This document shows, piece by piece, positions 1 through 8,219 of a stretch of DNA of 64,000 nt. The DNA lies in contig NZ_FNEQ01000005.1 in assembly GCF_900100205.1 (NCBI RefSeq), positions 248,001 to 312,000 on the forward strand. The letters are read 5' to 3'. The position numbers and the translations under genes were made by a program. Source of the stretch: Duganella sp. OV510 (GTDB lineage: Bacteria; Pseudomonadota; Gammaproteobacteria; Burkholderiales; Burkholderiaceae_D). Each line of letters opens with the position of its first letter. Within the stretch, counting starts at the first letter, position 1. The notes beneath the pieces were generated by a model. That model saw only the letters and a program-made list of their open reading frames with translations, was not told where the DNA came from and did not search any database.

Positions 1-461
1 CGGCCGCTGAGGCTTGGCGCGCGCCGCTCGACAAGGTCCGCGTTACCAGCTTCTACGGCGTCAAGCGCAGCGTACCGCGCACGCCGCACAAAGGCATCGA
101 TTTCGGCGCGGCCAAAGGTACGCCCGTACACGCCACCGCCGGCGGCACCGTCATCGCCGCCGGCCCGATCGCCGAAAACGACGGCAAATACGGCAACACC
201 GTCATCATCGAGCACGGCGCGCAGCGCTCGCTGTACGCGCACCTGAACAGCGTCAGCGTCAAACCCGGCCAGCGGGTACAGGCCGGCCAGTTGATCGGCG
301 CAGTCGGTGAAACCGGCCTCGCCACGGGCCCGCACCTGCATCTTGAAGTCCGGCAGAACGGCCAGAACATCGATCCGGCCACCATGTTCACCAACCTCGA
401 CGCCTACGCCACCGCGCGCGCCCTCAAGGTCCGCCGCCAGCAACTACCCTCGAAGGAATAG
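1..461 (+). CDS. M23 family metallopeptidase (C-terminal part)
   Basis: The open frame enters from the left edge (codons start at base 3) and ends at the TAG at 459-461, so only the last 152 residues are visible. They form a LytM/M23 zinc-endopeptidase domain: the first ligand motif HKGID (HxxxD type) lies near residue 35, and the HLHLE motif near residue 113 supplies the second histidine pair. Around them are the usual glycine-rich turns of the fold (TAGGTVIAAG, YGNTVIIEHG). Enzymes of this family cut peptide cross-links in peptidoglycan, or act as inactive activators of amidases; here the visible ligands are present, so it looks active. The start, signal peptide and any LysM or OapA domain lie outside the window. 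Only two bases separate it from the downstream TonB receptor start, which suggests co-translation. Confidence 0.9.
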   Translation, partial: AAEAWRAPLDKVRVTSFYGVKRSVPRTPHKGIDFGAAKGTPVHATAGGTVIAAGPIAENDGKYGNTVIIEHGAQRSLYAHLNSVSVKPGQRVQAGQLIGAVGETGLATGPHLHLEVRQNGQNIDPATMFTNLDAYATARALKVRRQQLPSKE

Positions 462-463
462 CC

Positions 464-2587
464 ATGCCAGTACCACGTATCACCAGCAGCCTGCTGCTGG
501 CGGTGACCGCTTGCGCCTACGCATCCGAAACACCGGAGCCGCCACAGGTCCAGATCAAGGCCAGCCGCGACGACTTGCGCCAGCGTGAAACCACCACCGC
601 CATCGTCATCCACCACGCCGACATCGTGCGCCAGGGCGACCAGACGCTGGCCGATGTGCTCAAGCGCCTGCCCGGCGTCAGCATTCGCGGCACGCCCGGC
701 CAGGGCGGCGGCATCCAGATGCGCGGCCTGGGCAATGGCTACACGCAGATCCTGCTGAACGGCGAACCTGTCGCCACCGGCTTCTCGCTGGACAGCATCG
801 CGCCGGAAACCATCGAACGCATCGAAATCCTGCGCAGCGCCACGGCGGAACTGAGCAACCAGGCGGTGGCCGGCGCCATCAACATCATCCTGAAGAAAGC
901 CGCGACAAAAGGCCAGCGCTCGGTCAGCGCCAGTCTCGCGCGCCAGGCCGGCGCCAGCACGCCATCGGTCAGCGGACAAATCTCCGACCAGGACGGCGCC
1001 TTCTCGTACAGCCTCGCCGCGACGCTGACGCGCAAGCAAAACCGCAAGCCCTTTACCGACTGGCAGGAGCAACGCACGCCCGATGGCACACTCGCGCTGC
1101 TGCGCCGCACACCGCAAACGGAAAATGGCCGCACCGATTCGCTGACATTGACGCCGCGCCTGAACTGGAAGCTCGACGGCGGCGATACCCTGAGCTGGCA
1201 AAGCTTCGCCTACCTGCGCCGCATGGACAACCTGACCGTCGCTGATGAACAAGCGCTGCTCGGCGAGCATAGCGAATACCCGCACAACACGGCCAACTTC
1301 GTCGCCAACTTCGTTATGCTGCGCAGCGACCTGAATTGGACGCATCGCCTGGACAATGGCGACAAACTGGAAATGAAACTCGGCGCCAGCACCAATCGCC
1401 GCACCGGCACTTTCGATTTTCACGGCATGGATGCCGATGGCGCGCCGAAAAGCCGTCACCACGTGGATTCAGGGCCGGTGGAGAACACCGTCACCAGCAC
1501 CGGTACCTATCGCCATCCAGTCGGCGAGACGCATGCGATTGCACTCGGATGGGATGTCAGCCATGGCGTTCGGCGCGAGGACCGCGACGAGACGCTATTC
1601 GATGCGGCCGGCGTGCAAATCAGCGCCAACAACGCCGATTATTCCGCGACCGTGAACCGTTTGGCGGTGTTCGCGCAGGATGAATGGCAAGTCACCAAGC
1701 GCTATTCGCTGTATCTGGGATTGCGCCACGAGCGGCTGGACACCGTCAGCCGTGCGGCCGCCGCCAATGCGCCGGACAAGCTGGACAGCAGCTCGGCAGT
1801 CTGGAGCCCTTCGCTGCAATCACGCTATGAGCTGGAGAACAAGGATGTGCTCCGGCTGGCGCTCAGCCGCACATACAAGGCGCCGCAACTGGTGCGGCTG
1901 GTGCCACGCCGCTACACCAAGGATAACAACAACAATCAGACCAATCCGGATGAACAAGGCAACCCGCTGCTGCGGCCGGAGCTGGCCTGGGGCCTGGATG
2001 CGGCGTACGAACATTATCTCGGCGATGGCGCGCTGCTCAGCGCCAGCGTCTACGCGCGCCGCATTCGCGATGTGACGCAATGGCGCTTGTTCGAACAGGA
2101 TGGCATCTGGGTGACGGCGCCGTTCAACGACGGCAAGGCCAGCTCGCACGGCGTGGAGCTGGAAGCGAAACTGCCGCTGACGAAGGCGCTGGACCTGCGC
2201 GCCAACCTGGCGCGCAACTGGTCGCGCGTGAACAATGTGCCGGGACCGTACAACCGGCTGGAATCGCAGACGCCAGCCACCGCCAACATCGGCCTCGACT
2301 ATCGCTGGTCACGGTGGGCGCTGGGCGGCAACCTGAATTACCAGGCCGGCGAGCGCGAACGCCAGTCAGCAGAAACGCTGAGCAGCACCAGCCCGAAACG
2401 GGAACTGGATCTGTACGCCGTGTGGAAATGGCAAGCCAGAACGCAGTTGCGTCTGTCCGCCAGCAATCTGCTGCGTCAGCAAGCGACGGAGAACTACAGC
2501 TACACCGACGCCAAGGGCGCCGTGCGCACCCAGCGCCTGACGCCAGGCTACGCCACCCTGCGTCTGATGCTGGAACATCAGCTGTAA
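464..2587 (+). CDS. TonB-dependent outer-membrane receptor
   Basis: The 707-residue product starts with a short signal peptide (hydrophobic core SSLLLAVTACAYA, cleavage near residue 20). A plug domain follows at about residues 30-145, with the typical LADVLKRLPGVSIRG, RGLGNGYTQILLNG and IERIEILR segments and an INIILKK end. The rest, about residues 150-707, is an alternating-strand beta barrel with TonB-dependent receptor blocks such as WSPSLQSRYELENKDVLRLALSRTYKAPQ (given in two parts: WSPSLQSRYELENK, then DVLRLALSRTYKAPQ). The family imports siderophores, metal complexes or sugars across the outer membrane using TonB-ExbBD energy. The substrate cannot be read from the sequence. The ATG lies two bases after the M23 peptidase stop. 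The C-terminus (LEHQL) lacks the usual terminal aromatic residue. Confidence 0.9.
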   Translation: MPVPRITSSLLLAVTACAYASETPEPPQVQIKASRDDLRQRETTTAIVIHHADIVRQGDQTLADVLKRLPGVSIRGTPGQGGGIQMRGLGNGYTQILLNGEPVATGFSLDSIAPETIERIEILRSATAELSNQAVAGAINIILKKAATKGQRSVSASLARQAGASTPSVSGQISDQDGAFSYSLAATLTRKQNRKPFTDWQEQRTPDGTLALLRRTPQTENGRTDSLTLTPRLNWKLDGGDTLSWQSFAYLRRMDNLTVADEQALLGEHSEYPHNTANFVANFVMLRSDLNWTHRLDNGDKLEMKLGASTNRRTGTFDFHGMDADGAPKSRHHVDSGPVENTVTSTGTYRHPVGETHAIALGWDVSHGVRREDRDETLFDAAGVQISANNADYSATVNRLAVFAQDEWQVTKRYSLYLGLRHERLDTVSRAAAANAPDKLDSSSAVWSPSLQSRYELENKDVLRLALSRTYKAPQLVRLVPRRYTKDNNNNQTNPDEQGNPLLRPELAWGLDAAYEHYLGDGALLSASVYARRIRDVTQWRLFEQDGIWVTAPFNDGKASSHGVELEAKLPLTKALDLRANLARNWSRVNNVPGPYNRLESQTPATANIGLDYRWSRWALGGNLNYQAGERERQSAETLSSTSPKRELDLYAVWKWQARTQLRLSASNLLRQQATENYSYTDAKGAVRTQRLTPGYATLRLMLEHQL

Positions 2588-2998
2588 TTAGTGGACGTTG
2601 CGGGCGATGTAATACGTGGCGCCGACGAGGCCGGAGCCCGCCGCTGTCATCCATATCATCAGGCGCCAGGTCTGTGCTTCTATCGCTTTGTGGAGTGCTG
2701 TACGGACGGACTCAACTTCTGTACGGACGGACTCAACTTTCGCCTCGGTGGCGTAATACGTCATTCTCTCGTTGAGCGCCTTAAGCTCCGCCTGCATAAC
2801 GCCGGTGGTAACGCGAAGTTCATTTTGTCCGTCGCGCAGCACAGCCACCTCCCGCGCCAGTGCTTGCTGTCCCTCCTGCATCAGCTTCAGCGTCGCCAGC
2901 ATGGACTCATTCTGTATCTGCATTTGTGCCTGCATAACAGCCGTGCGCGTTAGCAAGGTCTGCAGCATTTCGCCCGTCGATGTGCCATGTCCGTCCAT
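2588..2998 (-). CDS. Hypothetical coiled-coil protein with C-terminal membrane anchor
   Basis: This 136-residue protein is not recognised. About residues 10-105 are glutamine-, glutamate- and leucine-rich with heptad spacing and predict a long coiled coil. Residues about 112-130 (LMIWMTAAGSGLVGATYYIA) form a single membrane segment close to the C-terminus, so it would be a tail-anchored protein with the coil in the cytoplasm or periplasm. The heptad VESVRTE/VESVRTA is duplicated through a 21-bp tandem repeat in the DNA. It is convergent with the TonB receptor: its stop begins at the base next to that gene's stop. Similar small coiled-coil proteins occur near phage or effector genes, but nothing here supports a specific role. 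Confidence 0.6.
   Translation of the reverse strand: MDGHGTSTGEMLQTLLTRTAVMQAQMQIQNESMLATLKLMQEGQQALAREVAVLRDGQNELRVTTGVMQAELKALNERMTYYATEAKVESVRTEVESVRTALHKAIEAQTWRLMIWMTAAGSGLVGATYYIARNVH
2699..2740. repeat. 21-bp tandem duplication inside a coiled-coil gene
   Basis: Two adjacent 21-bp copies (2699-2719 and 2720-2740) differ only at the last base. Because 21 is a multiple of three, the duplication adds exactly one heptad (VESVRTE then VESVRTA) to the coiled coil of the minus-strand protein without shifting the frame. Confidence 0.9.
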
Positions 2999-3050
2999 GC
3001 TTCACATAGTTTGCCTCAGGTGAAGATACGTCAAGCGGAACGGCGATCAG

Positions 3051-4196
3051 ATGTCGAATAGCTCAAACTTCGTGATATCGTTGCGTTCTATGACGCAAGA
3101 TTCGTATAAACCATATAAACGTTGCATGGTGCTGGGCGGTGGCGGCTTCCGCTTCGGCATCTATATCGGCATGTATGCCGCGCTGCGACAAGCCGGCAAG
3201 GCGCCTGATGTGCTGCTGGCCAGCTGCGGTGGCGCGATTGCCGCCGCCATCATCCACAACCTGCCTGATCCGGAAACACAGCGTCTTTGGCTGTCATCCG
3301 AAGAGATGTACGGCTTCTGGTGCAGCCTGCGGTCCACCGACCGTGCTGCGCTGGCCGGCACCTTGATGCGTGCGGCCGGGCGCAAGCTGTCCACCGCCCG
3401 CGCACCAGTGGTTCCTGACCTGTTCAACGATTACCTGTTCGAGATTCCGCCACAACTGCCTTTGCCTTCAGCGGTCGAGACGCCCGAAGTCGAGGTCGCC
3501 ATCATCGCTGGCAAGCTGCTGTTCGGGCCTGAAGACGTCGGCCAGCGGCGCGGTCAGCGCAAGCTGTATGCGGAAACCATCTTCTGCAACGAACGCACCG
3601 CCAACGCGCTGCACGGCATGGACTCGCCACTGGCAGACGAACGCTGGGGCCAGCACGCCATCGCGCAGGCGATGCTGACCGACAGCACGGCAAGCGTCAA
3701 CGAAGCCGCCCGCCTTTCCATCGCCGACATGATCTACTTCCGCAGCGCCCCCTATCGCGGCGACGAGTACATCGGCGGCGTGCTGGACCTGTTCCCGGTC
3801 GAAATCGCCCGCAGGCTGGGCAAGGAAGTCATCATGGAATTCAAGGAAGCCTTCGACCAGGTATTCTCGATTCCCGCCTGGCGCTCGGTGCTGGGCGTGG
3901 ACGGCAACGCGCGTCTGCGCTACGCCAACTCACACCTGGCCGACATGCGCATCGACTCGTCCGACGTTTCGGTGGTGCTGGAAAAGCAGCAGCTACAGCA
4001 AAAGCTGGACTGGCTGCGCAACCGCATCGAACTGCAAATGCCGCCGAGCTACGACGTCTTCGCCCAGCACATGCGCGACCAGTGGCAGTACGGCTACGAG
4101 CGCGCACAGGAAGCGCTGGCGCGGCCGCCGCGCCAGCAGCCGCCAGTCCGCCGTGCCAACAAGTACAGCAAACCGCTGAGCAGCATCGAGCCTTAA
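3051..4196 (+). CDS. Patatin-like protein with altered catalytic residues
   Basis: The 381-residue protein has the patatin fold signature. A glycine-rich oxyanion loop (LGGGGFRFGIYIG) lies at residues 28-40, followed by helix MYAALRQAG and the strand-turn LLASCGGAIAAA. The nucleophile elbow, normally GxSxG, reads A57-S58-C59-G60-G61, so the aligned nucleophile is cysteine; an out-of-register serine, S58, precedes it. The second motif, normally DGG or DGA, reads I241-G242-G243 in YIGGVLDLFPVEIARRLG, so the dyad aspartate is isoleucine. The rest of that block is well kept. The family hydrolyses lipid acyl esters; this member may be inactive, use a different chemistry, or serve as a binding protein. 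No signal peptide is seen. ATG 3051 has only a weak ribosome site and ATG 3090 is an alternative start. Its stop overlaps that of the convergent gene by four bases (TTAA). Confidence 0.75.
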   Translation: MSNSSNFVISLRSMTQDSYKPYKRCMVLGGGGFRFGIYIGMYAALRQAGKAPDVLLASCGGAIAAAIIHNLPDPETQRLWLSSEEMYGFWCSLRSTDRAALAGTLMRAAGRKLSTARAPVVPDLFNDYLFEIPPQLPLPSAVETPEVEVAIIAGKLLFGPEDVGQRRGQRKLYAETIFCNERTANALHGMDSPLADERWGQHAIAQAMLTDSTASVNEAARLSIADMIYFRSAPYRGDEYIGGVLDLFPVEIARRLGKEVIMEFKEAFDQVFSIPAWRSVLGVDGNARLRYANSHLADMRIDSSDVSVVLEKQQLQQKLDWLRNRIELQMPPSYDVFAQHMRDQWQYGYERAQEALARPPRQQPPVRRANKYSKPLSSIEP

Positions 4197-5887
4197 AGGA
4201 AGTCCGACGCCAGCGCCTGGTGCAGCGAGGCCACCGCCGCCGAGCCTTCGCCTACCGCCGCCGCCACCCGCTTGACCGAGCCGCTGCGCACATCGCCAAC
4301 CGCGAAGATGCGCGGACGGCTGGTTTCCAGGAAGTGGCGCGAACGTTCCAGCGGCCACTCGGCGGCCGGCACATCCGGCCCGGTCAGCACAAACTGCTTG
4401 GCGTCCAGCGTCACGCAATCCCCCAGCCAGGCGGTGCTTGGCTCCGCGCCGAGGAACAGGAACAGATGACGCGCCGGCGCCTCGCGCGGTTCGCCGCCCT
4501 GGCTTTGCCAGCAGATGCTTTCCAGCCGCTCGCCGCCGCGCAGCTCGACGATCTGCTTATGCGTGTGCAGCGTGATTTTCGGCGAGGCTTCGATGCGCTG
4601 GATCAGGTAGCGTGACATGCTGGCCGCCAGCCCGCTGGAACGCACGACGATGTGCACGTGTTTGGCGTGTGCCGACAGAAACACCGCCGCTTGTCCCGCC
4701 GAATTGCCACCGCCGACAATCACCACTTCCTCGTTGGCGCAAAAGTTCGCCTCCATGAACGAGGCGCTGTAGTAGACGCCCTTGCCTTCGAAGCGCTCCA
4801 GTCCCGGCAAGGCCGGCTTGCGGTAGCGCGCGCCGCTGGCGATGACGATCGAGCGCGCGCGCAGCTTCTCGCCGCTGTCGATATCGATGGCGTATTCCTG
4901 CTCGCTGCAATGAACCGCGCTGACCTTGACCGGCACCGCCACCTCGGCGCCAAACTTGCGCGCCTGCGACAGCCCGCGTCCCGCCAGCGCCTGTCCCGAC
5001 ACGCCGGTCGGGAAGCCGAAGTAATTCTCGATCTTGGAGCTGGCGCCAGCCTGGCCGCCGGGCGCCTTCGCATCCAGCACCGCCACCGTCAAGCCTTCCG
5101 ATGCCGCGTACACCGCAGCAGCCAGCCCCGCTGGACCAGCGCCGACCACCACCACGTCGAACAGGCGGCCGTCGATGCTATCGGGGCTGATGCCAATGCC
5201 GTCCGCCAGCTGGCGCAGGGTCGGCTTGCGCAGCACGTCGCCGGACAGCGTGACCACCGCCGGAATATCCTGCAGCGTAATGCCGAAGCGCTCCATCAGC
5301 TTGTGCGCCTCTTCATCGTGCGCGTTCTCGGTATCGAAGTAAGCAGCCGGCTGGCCGTTACGATTGAGGAAATGGCGCAGCACCAGCGTCTCTTGCGAAT
5401 CGCGTGCGCCGAAGATCACCACGCCGCCGCCGGTTTGGTCCTGCATGTAGGCGACGCGGCGCAGGATGTAGGCGCGCATGATGGTTTCGCTCAGCTCTGC
5501 CTCCGAAATCACCAGCGTGCGTAGCGCCTCCTCGCTGATGACGATCAGCTCACTGTCCGCCACCACGCGCGCGGTGGCGACAGCGGCGCGGCCGGCCAGC
5601 GCGCCCATCTCGCCGGTGAACATGCCTGGCCCATGTGTGCCCAGCATGCTGGCGCCCAGCACCGAGCCGCGCTCGATTTCGATCGCGCCGGAGATAATCA
5701 CATACATCGGAATATGGCGGTCACCCTGGCGGAACAGCACCGTACCGGCACTGAAGTGCTGTCGTTCGCCGTAGCGCAGCAGCACGTCGAACTGCGCTTC
5801 GCTGAGTGTGGGGAAAATCTGATGGCGGCGGTTGCCGATGTCGGACGACGCCAGATGCGGGGCGGTGCCCCCGGTGTGCTGTTCCAT
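4193..5887 (-). CDS. Cyclic-nucleotide-binding / thioredoxin-like / thioredoxin-reductase-like fusion flavoprotein
   Basis: Three domains are visible in 564 residues. Residues about 20-140 are a CRP-type cNMP-binding beta roll (GTVLFRQGD, GMFTGEMGALAGR). Residues about 152-235 are a thioredoxin/glutaredoxin-like fold with a proline turn (DIPAVVT) but no CxxC. Residues about 242-560 are a two-dinucleotide oxidoreductase with the FAD motif GAGPAG (249-254), GGQAG (277-281), the NADPH motif GGGNSAGQ (392-399) and the C-terminal GDV near 535. Where thioredoxin reductases carry CxTC, this protein has SASFMEANFC, so the redox disulfide is missing. It therefore probably uses FAD/NAD(P)H to reduce something other than thioredoxin, under control of a small-molecule or redox sensor domain. 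The domain order is known in databases as CNB-containing thioredoxin-disulfide reductase-like proteins. The start is the ATG that gives MEQHTGG. Confidence 0.85.
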   Translation of the reverse strand: MEQHTGGTAPHLASSDIGNRRHQIFPTLSEAQFDVLLRYGERQHFSAGTVLFRQGDRHIPMYVIISGAIEIERGSVLGASMLGTHGPGMFTGEMGALAGRAAVATARVVADSELIVISEEALRTLVISEAELSETIMRAYILRRVAYMQDQTGGGVVIFGARDSQETLVLRHFLNRNGQPAAYFDTENAHDEEAHKLMERFGITLQDIPAVVTLSGDVLRKPTLRQLADGIGISPDSIDGRLFDVVVVGAGPAGLAAAVYAASEGLTVAVLDAKAPGGQAGASSKIENYFGFPTGVSGQALAGRGLSQARKFGAEVAVPVKVSAVHCSEQEYAIDIDSGEKLRARSIVIASGARYRKPALPGLERFEGKGVYYSASFMEANFCANEEVVIVGGGNSAGQAAVFLSAHAKHVHIVVRSSGLAASMSRYLIQRIEASPKITLHTHKQIVELRGGERLESICWQSQGGEPREAPARHLFLFLGAEPSTAWLGDCVTLDAKQFVLTGPDVPAAEWPLERSRHFLETSRPRIFAVGDVRSGSVKRVAAAVGEGSAAVASLHQALASDFL

Positions 5888-5964
5888 GCCGTATCCTCGT
5901 TGAGTGATGCGGCCATCATAGCGCTAAACAGGCAGCGCGGTCGCCTACCCTTGTGGCAGGATCG

Positions 5965-6294
5965 TCAGCGGCATAGCTGCTGCCACTGCGCCTCGAATTC
6001 GTCCGGCGTTACATCTTGCGCCAGCAGCGTCAGGTCGCGCGCCACCGAGATGTAGCGCTGAAAGCCGATGTAGGCGCCAAAGGCATCCTTGGCGTTGACT
6101 TCGCCGCACGGCGCGCCGCCCTTGCCGATGAACTGGTTGCGGAACTGCGCATGCGCCGGCTCCAGCACCTTTTCCCTGACATATTTTTCGCCCTGGCTGT
6201 TCAACAGCGCCATATCCTCGCGCTGCTTCTGCTCGGCCGACTTGCCGCAGGCCGCCAGCGCCAGCATCAACGCTGTCGTGATTAGCAATCTCAT
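5965..6294 (-). CDS. Small lipoprotein of unknown function
   Basis: The ATG at 6294 is preferred because an A/G-rich stretch (AAAAGAGAAA) precedes it and it opens directly into a lipoprotein signal: MRLLITTALMLALAAC with the lipobox LALAAC and Cys15 as the lipidation site. The mature part of about 95 residues is charged, with two more cysteines (near GGAPCGEV and the C-terminal QLCR) that could pair in the periplasm. An in-frame codon at 6357 would place 21 residues before the signal and is unlikely. I do not recognise the family. It is divergent from the asparaginase gene, with the promoters in the shared 113-bp gap. Confidence 0.65.
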   Translation of the reverse strand: MRLLITTALMLALAACGKSAEQKQREDMALLNSQGEKYVREKVLEPAHAQFRNQFIGKGGAPCGEVNAKDAFGAYIGFQRYISVARDLTLLAQDVTPDEFEAQWQQLCR

Positions 6295-6347
6295 ATGTTT
6301 TTCTCTTTTATATCCTACATCCTGACTTAACGCGGCAACACCGCGCG

Positions 6348-6376
6348 TTGTTGACACACGGGCGATTTGTTAATAT
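6348..6376 (+). promoter_or_regulatory. Candidate sigma70 promoter of the asparaginase gene
   Basis: TTGTTG (6348-6353) and TAATAT (6371-6376) are 17 bases apart and lie about 30 bases before the asparaginase ATG. A better -35 word, TTGACA, sits at 6351-6356 but would leave only 14 bases of spacing. Confidence 0.4.
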
Positions 6377-6407
6377 CCCATGCTTTACAGCTTGATCAGG
6401 AGACAAT

Positions 6408-7484
6408 ATGTCCAACCCAATTTCCGCCCGCTGGTTCAAAGCACTGCTGGCGTGCGCAATGTTGCTGAGTTCCTATGCCGGGGCAGCGGAAAAACTGGCC
6501 CACGTGACCATCCTGGCCACCGGCGGCACCATTGCCGGCAGCGGCGCCACCAGCACCACCACGGTCGGCTACACCGCCGCCACCGTTGGCGTGGACCGCC
6601 TGATCGCCGCCGTGCCGGAACTGGCCAAGGTTGCCGACGTCAAAGGCGAGCAGGTGTTCCAGATCGCCAGCGAAAACATGAGCAACGAGCACTGGCTGAC
6701 GCTGGCCAAGCGCGTCAACACCCTGCTGGCGCAGCCTGACGTTGACGGTATTGTCATCACACACGGCACCGACACGCTGGAAGAAACCGCCTACTTCCTG
6801 GACCTGACCGTCAAGAGCAAAAAACCGGTGGTGCTGGTCGGCGCCATGCGTCCGGGCACCGCGCTGTCGGCTGACGGCCCGATCAATCTGTACAACGCTG
6901 TGCTGCTGGCCGCCAGCAAAGACGCCATCGGCAAAGGCGTGCTGGTGGCGCTGAACGACCAGATCCACGCCGCCCGCGATGTCACCAAAACCAATACCTC
7001 GACGCCGGACAGCTTCAAGACCCCGGAACTGGGCCTGCTCGGCTACATCCAGGGCAACAAGCCATATTTCTATCGCCAGTCGACCCGCAAGCACACCGCC
7101 GACAGCGAGTTCGACATCAGCAAGCTGACCGCGCTGCCACAGGTCGACATCGTCTACGGCTACGCCAATGTTAGCCCAGTTGCGCTGAACGCGCTGGTGG
7201 GCGCCGGTGCCAAGGGCATCATCCACGCCGGCGTTGGCGATGGCAGCCTGGCCAGCTCGGTCAAGGCCGGCCTGGTGGCCGCGCGCAAGCAAGGTGTGCT
7301 GATTGTGCGTGCCAGCCGCGTCGGCCAGGGCATCGTCGCCCGCAACGGCGAAGCCAACGACGATGAACTGGACTTCGTTGCCGCCGATACGCTGAACCCG
7401 CAAAAAGCCCGCATCCTGCTGATGCTGGCGCTGACCAAGACCAGCGACAGCAAGCAGATCCAGCAAATGTTCTACACCTATTGA
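6408..7484 (+). CDS. ansB: Periplasmic type II L-asparaginase
   Basis: The 358-residue protein hydrolyses asparagine to aspartate and ammonia. Residues 1-27 are a Sec signal peptide ending at AGAAE, so it acts in the periplasm. The first catalytic block TGGTIAGSG starts at T38 (nucleophile-loop threonine T41). The second block HGTDTLEETA carries T121-D122, and the lysine-containing loop lies in VVLVGAMRPG and the following stretch. Length and signal peptide fit the bacterial high-affinity type II enzymes rather than the cytoplasmic type I. A good ribosome site (AGGAGA) lies six bases before the ATG. It is followed after two bases by the convergent flavin reductase gene. Confidence 0.95.
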   Translation: MSNPISARWFKALLACAMLLSSYAGAAEKLAHVTILATGGTIAGSGATSTTTVGYTAATVGVDRLIAAVPELAKVADVKGEQVFQIASENMSNEHWLTLAKRVNTLLAQPDVDGIVITHGTDTLEETAYFLDLTVKSKKPVVLVGAMRPGTALSADGPINLYNAVLLAASKDAIGKGVLVALNDQIHAARDVTKTNTSTPDSFKTPELGLLGYIQGNKPYFYRQSTRKHTADSEFDISKLTALPQVDIVYGYANVSPVALNALVGAGAKGIIHAGVGDGSLASSVKAGLVAARKQGVLIVRASRVGQGIVARNGEANDDELDFVAADTLNPQKARILLMLALTKTSDSKQIQQMFYTY

Positions 7485-7486
7485 GT

Positions 7487-8110
7487 CTACGGATAGCTGG
7501 GCCGCGTCATGCGGAACAGGCTGTCCGGCGTGATTTCGAAGTAATCGGCCGGGCCGCCGCCACGCAGGATGGTGTGCGAGCCGGCCGTATCATAAATGCC
7601 ATCGCGCAGAAGCTCACGCGCGATGTGCACGCCCACCACTTCCCCTAATATCAGCCAGCTATTGGTTTCCACGCCGGACGCGCCGTGCAGGCGGATGATC
7701 TGGCTGCGCTTGCATTCAAACGCCACCGGGCTCTCCGCCACGCGCGGCACCGAGACGATGTTGGAAGGTTGCGGCGTCAGGCCGGCCAGCTGGAACTCGT
7801 CCACCTCTGGCGGCGCGGCGGCGCAGCTGGCATTCATCGCCTCGGCCAGCGGGCGGGTGGCGAGGTTCCACACGAATTCACCGGTTTCCTCGATATTCAC
7901 CAGCGTGTCCTTGCGGCCCAGGCTGGCAAAGCCAATCAGTGGCGGCGTGTAATTGAACGCATTAAAGAAGCTATAAGGTGCGAGGTTCAACATACCGCTG
8001 GCGGAACGGGTGGAAATCCAGCCGATCGGGCGCGGCCCGACGATGGCGTTGAATGGATCATGCGGCAAGCCGTGGCCTTGTGCCGGCTGGTAGAAGTAGG
8101 GGTCGCTCAT
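7487..8110 (-). CDS. Flavin reductase family protein (FMN-binding split barrel)
   Basis: The 207-residue protein shows the flavin-reductase-like split-barrel pattern: VGPRPIGWISTRSASG near residue 25 for FMN contact, then NLAPYSFFNAFNYTPPLIGF, and the NIEETGEFVWNLAT segment. These cytoplasmic proteins bind FMN and either reduce free flavin for a partner monooxygenase or act as stand-alone oxidoreductases. No partner oxygenase is adjacent, so the substrate is unknown. The length is typical of the DIM6/NTAB branch of the family. It converges on the asparaginase gene and diverges from the GNAT gene at 8220. Confidence 0.85.
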   Translation of the reverse strand: MSDPYFYQPAQGHGLPHDPFNAIVGPRPIGWISTRSASGMLNLAPYSFFNAFNYTPPLIGFASLGRKDTLVNIEETGEFVWNLATRPLAEAMNASCAAAPPEVDEFQLAGLTPQPSNIVSVPRVAESPVAFECKRSQIIRLHGASGVETNSWLILGEVVGVHIARELLRDGIYDTAGSHTILRGGGPADYFEITPDSLFRMTRPSYP

Positions 8111-8219
8111 GCCTCATTGTCGCACAAGCTGTTAATGAAACAATTTATACAAAAAGAACACTTGCACCTTCGACGCAGGGGTCGCAGTATACGGGTATCA
8201 CCTACTTGAAACACGTAAG

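Noticed and set aside
404..1462. A 352-codon minus-strand frame opposite the first TonB receptor
   Set aside because: Alanine/arginine/valine-rich antisense shadow; the plus strand encodes a full receptor plug there.
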